Shown here: one piece after another, positions 27,311-36,100 of the stretch | Layout of the letters: each line of letters starts with the position of its first letter | Position numbering within the stretch: position 1 is the stretch's first letter | From: Solibacillus cecembensis | GTDB lineage: Bacteria > Bacillota > Bacilli > Bacillales_A > Planococcaceae | Assembly (NCBI RefSeq): GCF_001439635.1 | Contig: NZ_LMBZ01000003.1 | Span: 65,835-129,834, forward strand | Length of the DNA: 64,000 bases | Reading direction: 5' to 3' | Position numbers and translations under genes: made by a program | The notes under the pieces: model-generated | Told to the model about the DNA's origin: nothing | The model's input: the letters and a program-made list of their open reading frames with translations, nothing else | The model's database searches: none

Positions 27311-27355
27311 AGGAAGCTGTCTCATAAGCACCCTTTGAGACAGCTTCCTAGAATA
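27311..27355 (+). terminator. Terminator after the hydrolase
   Basis: AGGAAGCTGTCTCA pairs perfectly with TGAGACAGCTTCCT around an 11-nt loop. It serves the hydrolase and possibly the convergent oxygenase gene. Confidence 0.8.
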
Positions 27356-27365
27356 ATTCAGTTTA

Positions 27366-28010
27366 TTATCTAATTTTTTGTTTCCGCATCCACTGCGTAG
27401 CAACCCATTTTTCACCAGTAATAACGGGCGCTCCACCATGTAATGTTAACTCGTTTAAGTTTTCGTCGTTATAAAAATACTCGAAATAAACCGCCATCCC
27501 TTTTTGTGGGGTTACGGATAAATTCAGTTTAGGGAAAAAGGTTTCTCCACCCTCTTCGACATCATTTAAGTACATAACGAGCGTACTAATTCTATTATTA
27601 CTTGATAATTTACTTGTTGATGAAAAGAAATCATAATGAGCCTTATACTCTTGACCCGGAGTATACTGAAGGATTTGAATGCCTTCACCGTGTTCGATGG
27701 GAATATTCATAATAGAAGAGATTCTTTTTTCGATGGTAGTAATTATTTCATTTTCACTTTCTTCAAAAAACATGCTGCTACTTGTCCTCTGTTCGTTGAC
27801 TTCGCGTGTAGCCCCAATTTTTGAGCGTTGCAACTTGTCCTTTGATAAACGAATAAGTTCATCACATTCCTCGTTACTTAAAACATTTCCTAAAGTTACG
27901 ATCAATGGTTCTTCAAATCGAGTGATAATATTAATTTCTCTATCCAATATTATTTTATTTCCAACATGATCAAATATAGTTTGCTCTTTATTTTCCGATA
28001 TCAACTTCAT
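27366..28010 (-). CDS. Prolyl-4-hydroxylase-like 2-oxoglutarate/Fe(II) oxygenase
   Basis: This 214-residue soluble enzyme has the double-stranded beta-helix of P4H-type dioxygenases. The iron ligands are H and D in YKAHYDFF and the second H in LTLHGGAP, and the 2-oxoglutarate-binding Lys is in GEKWVATQW. The N-terminal helical part has the LSNEECDELI motif common in the family. Bacillus anthracis P4H acts on proline-rich peptides and EF-Tu-like targets, a possible but unproved guide. AAGGTG precedes ATG 28010. It is monocistronic. Confidence 0.88.
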   Translation of the reverse strand: MKLISENKEQTIFDHVGNKIILDREINIITRFEEPLIVTLGNVLSNEECDELIRLSKDKLQRSKIGATREVNEQRTSSSMFFEESENEIITTIEKRISSIMNIPIEHGEGIQILQYTPGQEYKAHYDFFSSTSKLSSNNRISTLVMYLNDVEEGGETFFPKLNLSVTPQKGMAVYFEYFYNDENLNELTLHGGAPVITGEKWVATQWMRKQKIR

Positions 28011-28133
28011 AAATCACCTTATCCTTTTTTTGGAATTATTTTTATTTTATTTTATCACGATATTTATAGATAATCAAAATCTACACGCAAAGGGGCTTCC
28101 TTAACCTTATTTGTAAACAGAATCACACACAAT

Positions 28134-28162
28134 TTGACTACGATTATTGATTGCGTTATGAT
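28134..28162 (+). promoter_or_regulatory. Sigma-A promoter of the acetyltransferase leader
   Basis: TTGACT (28134-28139), exactly 17 nt, then TATGAT (28157-28162) form a near-consensus promoter. Transcription would start around 28169, about 20 nt before the leader peptide. Confidence 0.75.
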
Positions 28163-28193
28163 TTTTAATACTATACAAGAAGGGCTGATGAGG

Positions 28194-28247
28194 ATGATTC
28201 GTCGTTTGAAAAAATTCAAAAATGTCGCTGTTGGGTCAAGCTTCTAA
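28194..28247 (+). CDS. Leader peptide of the acetyltransferase gene (17 or 19 residues)
   Basis: ATG 28194 (or 28188) opens a short basic frame, MIRRLKKFKNVAVGSSF, shortly after GAAGGG. Its stop codon overlaps the left arm of a hairpin whose right arm covers the acetyltransferase SD. The basic RRLKKFK run includes Arg/Lys-x-Arg/Lys triplets, known in other leaders as macrolide-dependent stalling motifs. The arrangement is that of translational attenuators before erm and cat genes. Confidence 0.65.
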   Translation: MIRRLKKFKNVAVGSSF

Positions 28248-28277
28248 GTAACCCATAAAATGTTTAATACTTAGGAG
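28241..28277 (+). promoter_or_regulatory. SD-sequestering hairpin of a translational attenuator
   Basis: CTTCTAAGTA (28241-28250) pairs along its full length, with one G-U pair, with TACTTAGGAG (28268-28277), masking AGGAG of the acetyltransferase ribosome-binding region. A competing stem, TGGGT with ACCCA, would place the left arm in its loop. A ribosome stalled in the leader could expose the SD. Confidence 0.65.
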
Positions 28278-28289
28278 CGAGGTATCATT

Positions 28290-28949
28290 ATGAAACATCC
28301 ATTATTTAATCATTGGTCAGAAATAAAATATTTAAAAGATATCGTGACAAACCCACTTATTGAAGTAGGCGAGTATTCCTATTACTCAGGATATTATGGA
28401 AATCAAAATTTTGAAGACGGTTGTGTAAGATATTTATGGGGAGATAGTAAATCGCAGGCACTTTTTAATCCGATTGAACAATTTGGCTGGCATCTCGACA
28501 AACTGCTTATTGGAAATTATGTTTGTATTGCGAGTGGTGTTGTCATTTTAATGGGAGGCAACCATAACCACCACTCGGACTGGATTACAGTTTATCCATT
28601 TGTCGAGCATATACAAAACTCCTATGAGCCAAAAGGGGATACAGTTATAAAAAGTGATGCTTGGATTGGTATGAATGCAATGATTATGCCAGGGGTTACA
28701 ATTGGCGAAGGTGCGATTATTGCGTCGGGATCAGTAGTCAATAAAGATGTACCACCTTATACAATGGTAGGCGGAAATCCTGCAAAAGAAATTAAAAAGA
28801 GATTTACTGATTCAGAAATCAATATGTTGATGGAAATGCGTTGGTTTGATTGGGAGCGCGAAATGGTTGAAACAGCGATGCCACTTTTATTAAGTTCCTC
28901 CATTGAACAACTGTATGATTTTTATCAAAGCTATGTAAAGAAGAAATAG
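28290..28949 (+). CDS. Xenobiotic acetyltransferase, type B chloramphenicol/streptogramin A (CatB/Vat) family
   Basis: The 219-residue enzyme is a left-handed beta-helix trimeric acetyltransferase. Features of the XAT family are the opening HPLFNHWSEIKYLK, YSYYSGYYG, CIASGVVILMGGNHNHHSDW with the conserved histidine, and the C-terminal hexapeptide run ending VVGGNPAKEIKKRF. It uses acetyl-CoA to inactivate chloramphenicol or virginiamycin M-type drugs; which one cannot be told by eye. Length and motifs are complete. It is preceded by a strong promoter, a leader peptide and an SD-masking hairpin, suggesting drug-inducible translation. Confidence 0.88.
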   Translation: MKHPLFNHWSEIKYLKDIVTNPLIEVGEYSYYSGYYGNQNFEDGCVRYLWGDSKSQALFNPIEQFGWHLDKLLIGNYVCIASGVVILMGGNHNHHSDWITVYPFVEHIQNSYEPKGDTVIKSDAWIGMNAMIMPGVTIGEGAIIASGSVVNKDVPPYTMVGGNPAKEIKKRFTDSEINMLMEMRWFDWEREMVETAMPLLLSSSIEQLYDFYQSYVKKK

Positions 28950-28958
28950 GCACGTCTG

Positions 28959-28990
28959 AAAAACTACAATCTCACAAGGTTGTAGTTTTT
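28959..28990 (+). terminator. Terminator of the acetyltransferase gene
   Basis: AAAAACTACAA and TTGTAGTTTTT form a perfect stem with a 10-nt loop and a short T-run. Confidence 0.85.
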
Positions 28991-29051
28991 CACGTTTTAC
29001 TGGCAAAACAAAACCTTACAAGAAAAGTACAATTCAAACAGGGAGGTAACT

Positions 29052-29153
29052 ATGGCGCAACAAAATCAACTGCAAAAAATGAAGAACTCGCTTATACTCG
29101 ATTTTCTAAATTGCGTGCAGTTTGGCTCTTTTCAACATCCTTGCCTTCTTTAA
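29052..29153 (+). CDS. Doubtful small ORF overlapping the fatty acid hydroxylase 3' end
   Basis: ATG 29052 has a strong SD (GGGAGG, 5-nt spacing) and starts a 33-codon frame (MAQQNQLQKMKNS...). The last 62 nt run antisense into the hydroxylase gene. It may be the head of a small gene truncated by deletion; no family was recognised. Confidence 0.25.
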   Translation: MAQQNQLQKMKNSLILDFLNCVQFGSFQHPCLL

Positions 29154-29703
29154 AGGTGCCTAATGTTTTATCAAACGATGTATGCGTGACACCGAACCAG
29201 TAATTTTCGTTTTTAAAGTGATGCAGGAGATGATGTTTTTTTATACTTTTCCCTAAATTTGTCCGAGGTTGAATAGGTCTATGGGCAATGTAATGCTTCC
29301 ATTCATAGTAAAGGAAGTAAGCTACCAAGCCTGTTGCAAATGCAAGCGTCAGACTTTTACTTTCTGTTATGAGGAAAACTATGAGGCTATAAATAACAAA
29401 TCCTGGAATGCTGAACCATAACGGCAAAAATAATAGTTTCAAATTGTCGGGATCTACATGATGGTCATAATGTAACCTTTTAATCATCTTTAGCATGAAC
29501 GGATTTTCGGGCTTCTTAATATGAAATAAAAAGCGGTGTACCATATACTCACTCGTTGCATACGTCAGCATACCCGCACCTAATGCAACCCACGTCCAAA
29601 GGTGTAGCATATGCGGAACGGTTAATGCAGTGCAAACGAATAAAATGAATAACATGACAGTGACGTCTGGAAAAGTGCCAAATTCCTTCAAGTATTTCCT
29701 CAT
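29092..29703 (-). CDS. Fatty acid hydroxylase / sterol desaturase superfamily membrane protein
   Basis: The 203-residue protein has about four membrane helices and the full set of histidine boxes of the di-iron hydroxylase superfamily: HRFLFH, HYDHH, HYIAHR and HHLLHH. Family members hydroxylate or desaturate acyl chains, carotenoids or sterols at the membrane; this short bacterial type resembles fatty acid 2-hydroxylase-like proteins. AAGGGGATG precedes ATG 29703. Its promoter contains a palindrome between -35 and -10, so it is probably repressed by a TetR-like protein encoded elsewhere. Confidence 0.88.
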   Translation of the reverse strand: MRKYLKEFGTFPDVTVMLFILFVCTALTVPHMLHLWTWVALGAGMLTYATSEYMVHRFLFHIKKPENPFMLKMIKRLHYDHHVDPDNLKLLFLPLWFSIPGFVIYSLIVFLITESKSLTLAFATGLVAYFLYYEWKHYIAHRPIQPRTNLGKSIKKHHLLHHFKNENYWFGVTHTSFDKTLGTFKEGKDVEKSQTARNLENRV

Positions 29704-29726
29704 TTACATTCATCCCCTTTTTAATG

Positions 29727-29755
29727 ATTATATACTGAAAATTCAGTGAACTCAA
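29727..29755 (-). promoter_or_regulatory. Sigma-A promoter with operator dyad in its spacer
   Basis: On the minus strand TTGAGT (29755-29750), 17 nt and TATAAT (29732-29727) form a good promoter. The spacer holds ACTGAATTTTCAGT, with perfect 6-bp arms, a common location for repressor sites. The rest of 29756-30176 shows no gene or clear motif. Confidence 0.7.
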
Positions 29756-30176
29756 TATATGAATAAGCGTCGAATAAATCAAAAAATCAAGCTTGAGAAC
29801 GCTCTCCAAAAGAATAGTTGCAGAGGAATTACACTTTGAAAGTTCACTCGTTTCAAGTAAATGAATCATTTTTTTGTTTTTATAGCTATAAAGGTTTAGT
29901 TGTTTTGAGGATGTAATATTCCCTTGGAACTAAAATGAGCGTATTTTAGAATAAAAAAATTAAATATTTGCTGTAATTTGTGATAAAATCATGAAGTTAT
30001 CAATTTAAATGTTACATAAATCTCATTTTTATCCTAATAGAATATAAAAGTGGTAAATTAATAATATTCAGAGATATTTTGAAAATCTAAAATAGAGAAA
30101 TTACGATTTTTATAATAAGAGAAACAGAATTTCACAAATTGTTTTTATAGAATCTAGAAAAATGAGGAGAGATAAA

Positions 30177-31862
30177 GTGTTTAAATTCAAGACCATTAGT
30201 GCAAGAATTATTTTCGCATTTAGTTTGATTGTAGCGGTGATTTGCTTAAATATTGGATTCAATGTATATACAACGCATCAAAGCAATTTAGCTACTGAAA
30301 AAATTGTTGATGAAGATTTACAATTATTAATTGCAGACTATGAATTAGCCTCAACAATTGGTTTACGTATCGCTGCAGCAAGAGGTTATGTATTATCTGG
30401 GGAAGAAAAATATAAAGATATTTTTGTAAATACTTCAGAACGAGCGCTTGAAAACGAGAAAATTCGATTAGCTCTTATAGAATCAGGAGAAATCAACAAA
30501 TATGCTGGAATGGCGAAAGAGTGGAGTAGCTATGTTCAAAAAGACGTATTTGAAGTCTACGATCAAGGAAATAAAGAATTAGCGCTTCAAAATTTAGCAG
30601 CAATGGATTCAAAGGCGACTGAAATTCGTGAGGGTTATGAAAGCCAAGCGGAACACCGAAAACAATCCATTAATGCTTCTGGTGCAAGTATGATAAAAGA
30701 TAATGAAAAAATACAGATTGCAAATATAATCGTCGGCATTGTGATTGTCATTGTTGCCATTTTTACGGCCATCATTAGTGCGAGACTTATTTCAAAACCT
30801 ATTAATGTCGTTACAAAGCGTATGCAGCAAATTGCAGGTGGAGACTTTAGTGAACCCGCCCTAGAAGTGAATTCAAGAGATGAAATTGGTCAACTAACAG
30901 AGGCTACCAATAGTATGACAAAGACGATGAATGGTTTATTAAAGGATATTCAAACAGTATCTAATGACGTCGCTGCACACAGTGAAGAACTGATGCAATC
31001 GGCAACAGAAGTGAAAACAGGTACAGAACAAATTGTAGATACAGTTACCGAAATTGCAAGTGGTACAGAAATTCAAGCAAGTAATGCCTCGGATGTTGCG
31101 ACAGCGATGACAGACTTTACAACAAAGGTAAAGGATGTAAGTACAAGTAGTAATGAGGTCAATCATTACTCAGATGAAGTGATGAAATTGACCAAAGAAG
31201 GTAGAAGTTTAATGGAAGCCTCAACGAATCAAATGATGACAATTGATCTTATTGTAAAAGATGCGGTTGTAAACGTAGATGAGTTGAGTAAACAAACACA
31301 AGAAATTTCAACATTAGTCTCGGTCATTCATAATATTGCCGATCAAACAAATTTATTGGCACTGAATGCGGCCATTGAAGCGGCACGCGCGGGTGAGCAT
31401 GGGAAAGGATTTGCAGTAGTTGCAGATGAGGTCCGTAAACTGGCAGAGCAAGTATCCGTTTCAGTTGGCGATATTACAAACATTGTACAAAAAATTCAAA
31501 AAGACTCTGTAGTAGTGACAACTTCTTTAGAAAATGGCTATGAGGAAGTAGCGAAAGGCTCAACACAAATTGCTTCTACAGGCGCAACATTTACACAAAT
31601 TGCTGAAGCGGTTTATGCTATGTCGGGGCGCATTGAAGATATGTCGGAGAAACTTGATGACGTTGTGCAGAATACAGTGACTATTAATAAATCAGTCGAT
31701 GAAATTGCAGCTGTTTCAGAGCAATCTGCGGCAGGGATTGAAGAAACGTCAGCAACAATTCAACAAGCAGCAAGTTCAATGGATGAAATTACGAATAGCG
31801 CCATCAACTTAGCAACAATGGCGGAAAATTTAAACGAAACAGCGCGTAAATTTAAATTGTAA
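30177..31862 (+). CDS. Methyl-accepting chemotaxis protein with 4-helix-bundle sensor
   Basis: The 561-residue receptor starts at GTG 30177, preceded by GAGGAG; an upstream in-frame ATG 30162 overlaps that SD. A first transmembrane helix (about 8-28) and a second (about 175-200) flank a short four-helix-bundle (4HB_MCP) extracellular domain. HAMP and the signalling hairpin with [20 protein letters not shown] follow, ending ARKFKL. It differs in sensor type from the receptor at 15726-17723. No consensus sigma-D promoter was found, so it may be expressed differently. Confidence 0.9.
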   Translation: MFKFKTISARIIFAFSLIVAVICLNIGFNVYTTHQSNLATEKIVDEDLQLLIADYELASTIGLRIAAARGYVLSGEEKYKDIFVNTSERALENEKIRLALIESGEINKYAGMAKEWSSYVQKDVFEVYDQGNKELALQNLAAMDSKATEIREGYESQAEHRKQSINASGASMIKDNEKIQIANIIVGIVIVIVAIFTAIISARLISKPINVVTKRMQQIAGGDFSEPALEVNSRDEIGQLTEATNSMTKTMNGLLKDIQTVSNDVAAHSEELMQSATEVKTGTEQIVDTVTEIASGTEIQASNASDVATAMTDFTTKVKDVSTSSNEVNHYSDEVMKLTKEGRSLMEASTNQMMTIDLIVKDAVVNVDELSKQTQEISTLVSVIHNIADQTNLLALNAAIEAARAGEHGKGFAVVADEVRKLAEQVSVSVGDITNIVQKIQKDSVVVTTSLENGYEEVAKGSTQIASTGATFTQIAEAVYAMSGRIEDMSEKLDDVVQNTVTINKSVDEIAAVSEQSAAGIEETSATIQQAASSMDEITNSAINLATMAENLNETARKFKL

Positions 31863-31871
31863 ATAATAGTT

Positions 31872-31908
31872 GACCACAAAACATTACATTGTTTTGTGGT
31901 CTTTTTAC
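31872..31908 (+). terminator. Terminator of the second chemotaxis gene
   Basis: GACCACAAAAC pairs perfectly with GTTTTGTGGTC, followed by a T-run. A near-identical hairpin ends the TerD cluster at 35691. Confidence 0.88.
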
Positions 31909-31927
31909 ATTAAGTATTTAAAGGGTT

Positions 31928-32032
31928 TTGTACGAGGGAATCATAAAAAAATTCTTCTTGGAGCAGAAAAATTTAACCTCTTCACGCGATGAGATTGCTC
32001 ATGTTTTGGAAAAGCTCGAAAATTTACTATGA
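31928..32032 (+). CDS. Possible 34-codon helical ORF or gene remnant
   Basis: From TTG 31928 a short frame ends in a strongly amphipathic helix (SSRDEIAHVLEKLENLL) before TGA at 32032. The SD AAAGGG is only 2 nt away, so translation from here is doubtful. It may be the 3' remnant of a lost gene, or chance. Confidence 0.2.
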   Translation: MYEGIIKKFFLEQKNLTSSRDEIAHVLEKLENLL

Positions 32033-32105
32033 TAAATGAAACTAAACTTCTACCTAAAACGTATATTATAGAGAAGCTCAATGATTTGTAGACTGGAGTG
32101 AGGGA

Positions 32106-33743
32106 ATGATGCGATTTAAGCCACATGATTTCGTAGACAATATAAAAACATGGGAAGAAATCATTTCGACAAAATTACATACACGACCAATTTATTTGGA
32201 AACGAACGGAGAACTACAATATTCACGTGTCGCAAAACAATTATTAGGAATCGATGATAGTGAATATGACATGCAGGAGTATTTATACACGTTAACGAAT
32301 AAAGAAATTGGTTGGACGCTACTTTTTCATAATATGCCGAAAGTAATTGATCCCCAGATGCGAACTGAAATAGTGAATATTTTGCAAATGCATCGAGAAA
32401 ACCCGATTTCGATTAATCGTTTCGTGGCGTTTTTTGCAGGAAAGCAATTATTGCCACTGATGAATACACCTTACCGAAATCACTTTGTGAACACATTACA
32501 AAGCTGGTTGGAGCTTATACAAATTCGCTATCCAGGTCTAGTTAGCAATCAGTTGCAGCGGATTTTTTTAGATTTTGTAAAATGGTCGAATCATTTCTTC
32601 CCATTATGGCTAGAGCAAGCGCCTTTTGAGTCTTCGATGCCGCGTGTGCTATGGTATGGTCCTGCAAAAGAAAGTGAAATATATTTCTTATACTTCCTCT
32701 ATTTATTTGGCTGTGACCTCGTCGTATTTGAGCCAGATGGTGAAAATATATTTGAACCATTCGGGCTTACGGATATTCCGACTGAAGTGCTTGCCAATAA
32801 AGGGACAATATTTGATTTTCCATTTGATAAGCCGATGCGTGTGCAAACGGTTACATCACGAGCGTCAGAGCAAGTAAGTGAGCATTTGTATAATAACTCG
32901 GCACTGAATTATCCGTGGAAATACGCTGAGCATGAAACACGAACACGAATTTTAAATACAACATACGATGAATTATTTATTTTGTCGGATGCTCATTTGT
33001 ATTTACGTGATGGTTTTGAAGAAGAGAATGGCGTCATTTATTTACCTGTGTTATTTGCAAAAGTGGAAGGGCTGTCGCTGGATCAGGTAGATTACGCTCG
33101 TAAAATTCGTAAGCTACATGAGCAAGAAATGACGTACACTGCTACTAGTTTCCCATTACTGCCATTGCAAAAGAGCAATATGCAGTTTCATATGCGTGAT
33201 GCGAGCACAGACGGTCAGTTAGATGCAGAAAAAATAATGCAATTGTCGATATGGCCGTGTAAAAATATGCCACTCGGTGCACAGCGAAATATGGCGAACA
33301 CGATGATTCGTTTTATAGAAAGTGACTATGTTCAGCCGCTTCCACAGCAATCCAAAGTAGAGCATGCGCAATATTTATTTGGGCAACTTATGCTAATTCC
33401 TGAAGAAATCATTCGCTTGTATCAACAATTTGACTATAGTTATTTAAACCCGACGATTCTAATCTTTAAAGAAGAAGCAAGTGGGCAAATGCAACGCCAA
33501 GATGCGGTGCTATTATTGTTTGCAAGCATGCTTGGGTTTGATGTCATTATATGTAGTCCGGGTGGTTCGCGGAGTATTGAACATTTTATTACAGGACATC
33601 TGCTTAATACACATCGTCTTGAGAAAATTAGTTTTGATGAAACATTGGCGAAAACGTTAAACGCACCATTAGCAAAAGATACATCGGATCGAAAATTAGA
33701 TTTGAAGACAATGTTTCGTCGGATTTCGAAAAAACTAAAATAG
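32106..33743 (+). CDS. yceG: YceG-family stress/tellurite cluster protein
   Basis: A 545-residue soluble protein resembling YceG of the Bacillus subtilis yceCDEFGHI stress operon. It has no known catalytic motif that could be confirmed by eye; two related halves are suggested by the similar IYFLYFLYLFGCDLVVFEPDG and VLLLFASMLGFDVIICSPGG segments, each followed by a Gly/Pro loop. GGAG lies 7 nt before ATG 32106. It heads a unit with three TerD-family genes. In B. subtilis this operon responds to sigma-B, sigma-W and manganese stress; regulation here is not evident. Confidence 0.82.
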   Translation: MMRFKPHDFVDNIKTWEEIISTKLHTRPIYLETNGELQYSRVAKQLLGIDDSEYDMQEYLYTLTNKEIGWTLLFHNMPKVIDPQMRTEIVNILQMHRENPISINRFVAFFAGKQLLPLMNTPYRNHFVNTLQSWLELIQIRYPGLVSNQLQRIFLDFVKWSNHFFPLWLEQAPFESSMPRVLWYGPAKESEIYFLYFLYLFGCDLVVFEPDGENIFEPFGLTDIPTEVLANKGTIFDFPFDKPMRVQTVTSRASEQVSEHLYNNSALNYPWKYAEHETRTRILNTTYDELFILSDAHLYLRDGFEEENGVIYLPVLFAKVEGLSLDQVDYARKIRKLHEQEMTYTATSFPLLPLQKSNMQFHMRDASTDGQLDAEKIMQLSIWPCKNMPLGAQRNMANTMIRFIESDYVQPLPQQSKVEHAQYLFGQLMLIPEEIIRLYQQFDYSYLNPTILIFKEEASGQMQRQDAVLLLFASMLGFDVIICSPGGSRSIEHFITGHLLNTHRLEKISFDETLAKTLNAPLAKDTSDRKLDLKTMFRRISKKLK

Positions 33744-33826
33744 TAGGCGGGAAAGTTTGTACTTTTTTGTCAGAAAATATAAAATTAATAATAGGCTGAA
33801 TAATATGGTTGTTAGGAGGAATTAAT

Positions 33827-34444
33827 ATGACAATTAACTTACAAAAAGGTCAACGAGTTGATTTAACAAAAGGCAATACAGGGTTAAATAAAATTCAAAT
33901 TGGATTAGGATGGGATCCTGTTCAACAAAAATCGAGCGGTGGTTTACTCGGCGGATTATTTGGAGGCGGCGGTGCTAAAACTGCAAATGTAGACTGTGAC
34001 TCTTCCGTTATTCTCTTGAAAGGTGATCGTTTAGCTGCTAAAGAGGATGTCATCTATTTTGGGAATTTAAAAGGTGCGAACGGTGCAGTTGTCCATTCAG
34101 GGGATAATATAACAGGTGCTGGTGAAGGCGATGACGAACAAGTTATTGTGGAGTTAAAGTCTATCCCTGCAGATTATAATCGATTGATTTTCGTTGTTAA
34201 TATTTATGAAGCAGCAAAGCGTAATCAACATTTTGGTATGATTCAAAATGCATTTATTCGTGTTGTTAATACTGCAACGAACGAAGAACTGTTAAAATAT
34301 AACTTATCTGAAGATTATTCAGGTAAAACAACATTAATTACGGGCGAAATTTACCGACATGAAAATGAATGGAAGTTTGCTGCATTAGGAACAGGTACGC
34401 AAGATAATTCAATCGGTGAAGTCGTTCGAAAATACCAATCATAA
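33827..34444 (+). CDS. TerD-family protein 1 (divergent, Gly-rich insertion)
   Basis: The 205-residue protein has the TerD/CABP fold: an N-terminal NLQKGQRVDLTKG strand, HSGDNITGAGEGDDEQV, and the C-terminal GEIYRHENEWKFAALG. Compared with its two neighbours it carries a Gly-rich insertion (about residues 29-46, SSGGLLGGLFGGGGAK) and the calcium-ligand DLDAS is VDCDSS, so calcium binding may be weaker. AGGAGG precedes ATG 33827. It is the first of three tandem TerD genes. Confidence 0.88.
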   Translation: MTINLQKGQRVDLTKGNTGLNKIQIGLGWDPVQQKSSGGLLGGLFGGGGAKTANVDCDSSVILLKGDRLAAKEDVIYFGNLKGANGAVVHSGDNITGAGEGDDEQVIVELKSIPADYNRLIFVVNIYEAAKRNQHFGMIQNAFIRVVNTATNEELLKYNLSEDYSGKTTLITGEIYRHENEWKFAALGTGTQDNSIGEVVRKYQS

Positions 34445-34461
34445 TTGAGGAGTGAATTAAA

Positions 34462-35037
34462 ATGGTCGTTTCATTATCAAAAGGTCAAAAAGTAGATTTA
34501 ACAAAATCAAATCCAGGGTTAACAAAGGTGAGTGTCGGTTTAGGCTGGGATACGAATAAATACGATGGCGGAAAAGATTTTGACCTTGATGCATCAATCT
34601 TCTTATTAGAAGGAACTGGAAAAGTAACAGGTCCAGAAGGCTTCGTTTTTTATAACAATACATCAGGTGCTAATGGTTCAGTAGTCCATTCTGGTGACAA
34701 CTTAACAGGAGCTGGAACAGGCGATGATGAAGTTGTCTATGTTGACTTACAAGCAGTGCCAGCAAACATTGAGAAAATAACATTTGCCGTTACGATTCAT
34801 GACGGTGAAGGTCGCGGACAAAACTTCGGGATGGTTTCGAATGCATTTATTCGTGTATTCAGCGATTCTGGCGAGTTAATCCGTTATGACTTAGGCGAAG
34901 ATTTCTCGATTGAGACAGCGCTTGTAGTTGGCGAGTTATACCGTCATAGTGGTGAATGGAAATTTGCTGCAATCGGATCTGGTTATCAAGGTGGACTAGC
35001 GGCATTATGTAATGATTTTGGCTTACAAATCGGTTAA
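34462..35037 (+). CDS. TerD-family protein 2
   Basis: The 191-residue protein has complete TerD features: [22 protein letters not shown], calcium ligands in [26 protein letters not shown], and the C-terminus [16 protein letters not shown]. TerD proteins bind calcium and are linked to tellurite, phage and general stress resistance. It follows TerD 1 by 17 nt with AGGAGTG upstream, so it is co-transcribed. Confidence 0.93.
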   Translation: MVVSLSKGQKVDLTKSNPGLTKVSVGLGWDTNKYDGGKDFDLDASIFLLEGTGKVTGPEGFVFYNNTSGANGSVVHSGDNLTGAGTGDDEVVYVDLQAVPANIEKITFAVTIHDGEGRGQNFGMVSNAFIRVFSDSGELIRYDLGEDFSIETALVVGELYRHSGEWKFAAIGSGYQGGLAALCNDFGLQIG

Positions 35038-35067
35038 CCATATTGAAAAGTAATAGGGGGAATTCAC

Positions 35068-35646
35068 ATGGCAATTCAATTAAGCAAAGGCCAACGAATT
35101 GATTTAACAAAAGGCAATCCAGCACTGCAAAATATTATCGTTGGTTTAGGTTGGGATGTGAAGAATTTTGACGGAGGCGCCGCATTTGATTTAGATGCAT
35201 CGGTATTTTTATTAAATGATCAAGGAAAGTGCCGTCAAGATTTAGACTTCGTTTTTTATAATAACTTAGTAAGTGTCGACGGTTCTGTTGAACATACGGG
35301 TGATAATTTGACTGGTGAAGGGGACGGCGATGATGAAAAAATCAAAGTCCATCTAAATAAAGTTGCGTCTGATGTAGAGCGTATCGCCATTACTGTCACA
35401 ATTCATGATGCTGAAAATCGCCGTCAAAACTTTGGACAAGTAACAAATGCATTTGTCCGCTTAGTAGATGAAGATTTAGGTACAGAAATTTTACGCTTCG
35501 ATTTGGGTGAAGATTTTTCGATTGAAACAGCCGTTGTTTTTTGTGAATTGTATCGCCACGGCAATGAGTGGAAGTTCAATGCAGTTGGATCAGGTTATCA
35601 AGGGGGCTTAGCGGCACTTGTTAATGCTTATGGGTTAAATGCATAA
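35068..35646 (+). CDS. TerD-family protein 3
   Basis: The 192-residue protein is the close paralogue of TerD 2: SKGQRIDLTKGNPAL, calcium ligands in AFDLDASVFLL, HTGDNLTGEGDGDDE and [21 protein letters not shown] precedes ATG 35068, 30 nt after the previous stop. The set YceG plus three TerD proteins lacks the TerC-like and TelA-like members seen in B. subtilis, at least within this locus. Confidence 0.93.
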   Translation: MAIQLSKGQRIDLTKGNPALQNIIVGLGWDVKNFDGGAAFDLDASVFLLNDQGKCRQDLDFVFYNNLVSVDGSVEHTGDNLTGEGDGDDEKIKVHLNKVASDVERIAITVTIHDAENRRQNFGQVTNAFVRLVDEDLGTEILRFDLGEDFSIETAVVFCELYRHGNEWKFNAVGSGYQGGLAALVNAYGLNA

Positions 35647-35690
35647 CATTATAGGGGTTTAATACCGGTAAGTTTAAAATTTAAAGAAAA

Positions 35691-35730
35691 TGACTACAAA
35701 ACGAATCAATGTTTTGTGGTCATTTTTATT
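35691..35730 (+). terminator. Terminator of the TerD cluster
   Basis: TGACTACAAAAC and GTTTTGTGGTCA form a 12-bp stem with one G-U pair, then a T-run. Confidence 0.88.
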
Positions 35731-35825
35731 GATATATAAATTCAACAAAACTTTCTATCTTTTCATTGTAAGTGTTCTAATAGGAATTCTAATAAAGTAT
35801 GTGCTAGTTTAGGCTGGCTAAGCAC

Positions 35826-36098
35826 ATGAGGCGCATGGACAATGTTAGCATAAATCATCAATACGACTCAGCTTTGTGCGTATGTAGCAGGCCAGCCTAT
35901 TGGTTAATGACTGTTGCGAAGTATGAATTAGTGAAGAACTTGATTTACAAAGGTTGTTACAAATTAACGGTAAAATGTGTACTTTGTGAAAATCAGTTAT
36001 ATTTCCGACCACCGAACTACAATAGTAATCAAAAAAGTGCTATAATAGAGCACTTAGATAGATTAGGCTTTGTTAAGCCTAATTGGAAGGATGTATAA
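35826..36098 (+). CDS. Small hypothetical protein with two Cys pairs
   Basis: A 90-residue frame contains CVC near the N-terminus and C-x-x-C (CVLC) in the middle, a possible zinc-binding arrangement, and a tail IIEHLDRLGFVKPNW. The start is uncertain: ATG 35826 has no SD, and ATG 35838 has GAGG only 3 nt away. A hairpin (TTAGGCTT with AAGCCTAA, 36063-36082) lies at its 3' end just before the SD of the next gene, suggesting coupled translation. No family was recognised. Confidence 0.5.
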   Translation: MRRMDNVSINHQYDSALCVCSRPAYWLMTVAKYELVKNLIYKGCYKLTVKCVLCENQLYFRPPNYNSNQKSAIIEHLDRLGFVKPNWKDV

Positions 36099-36100
36099 TA

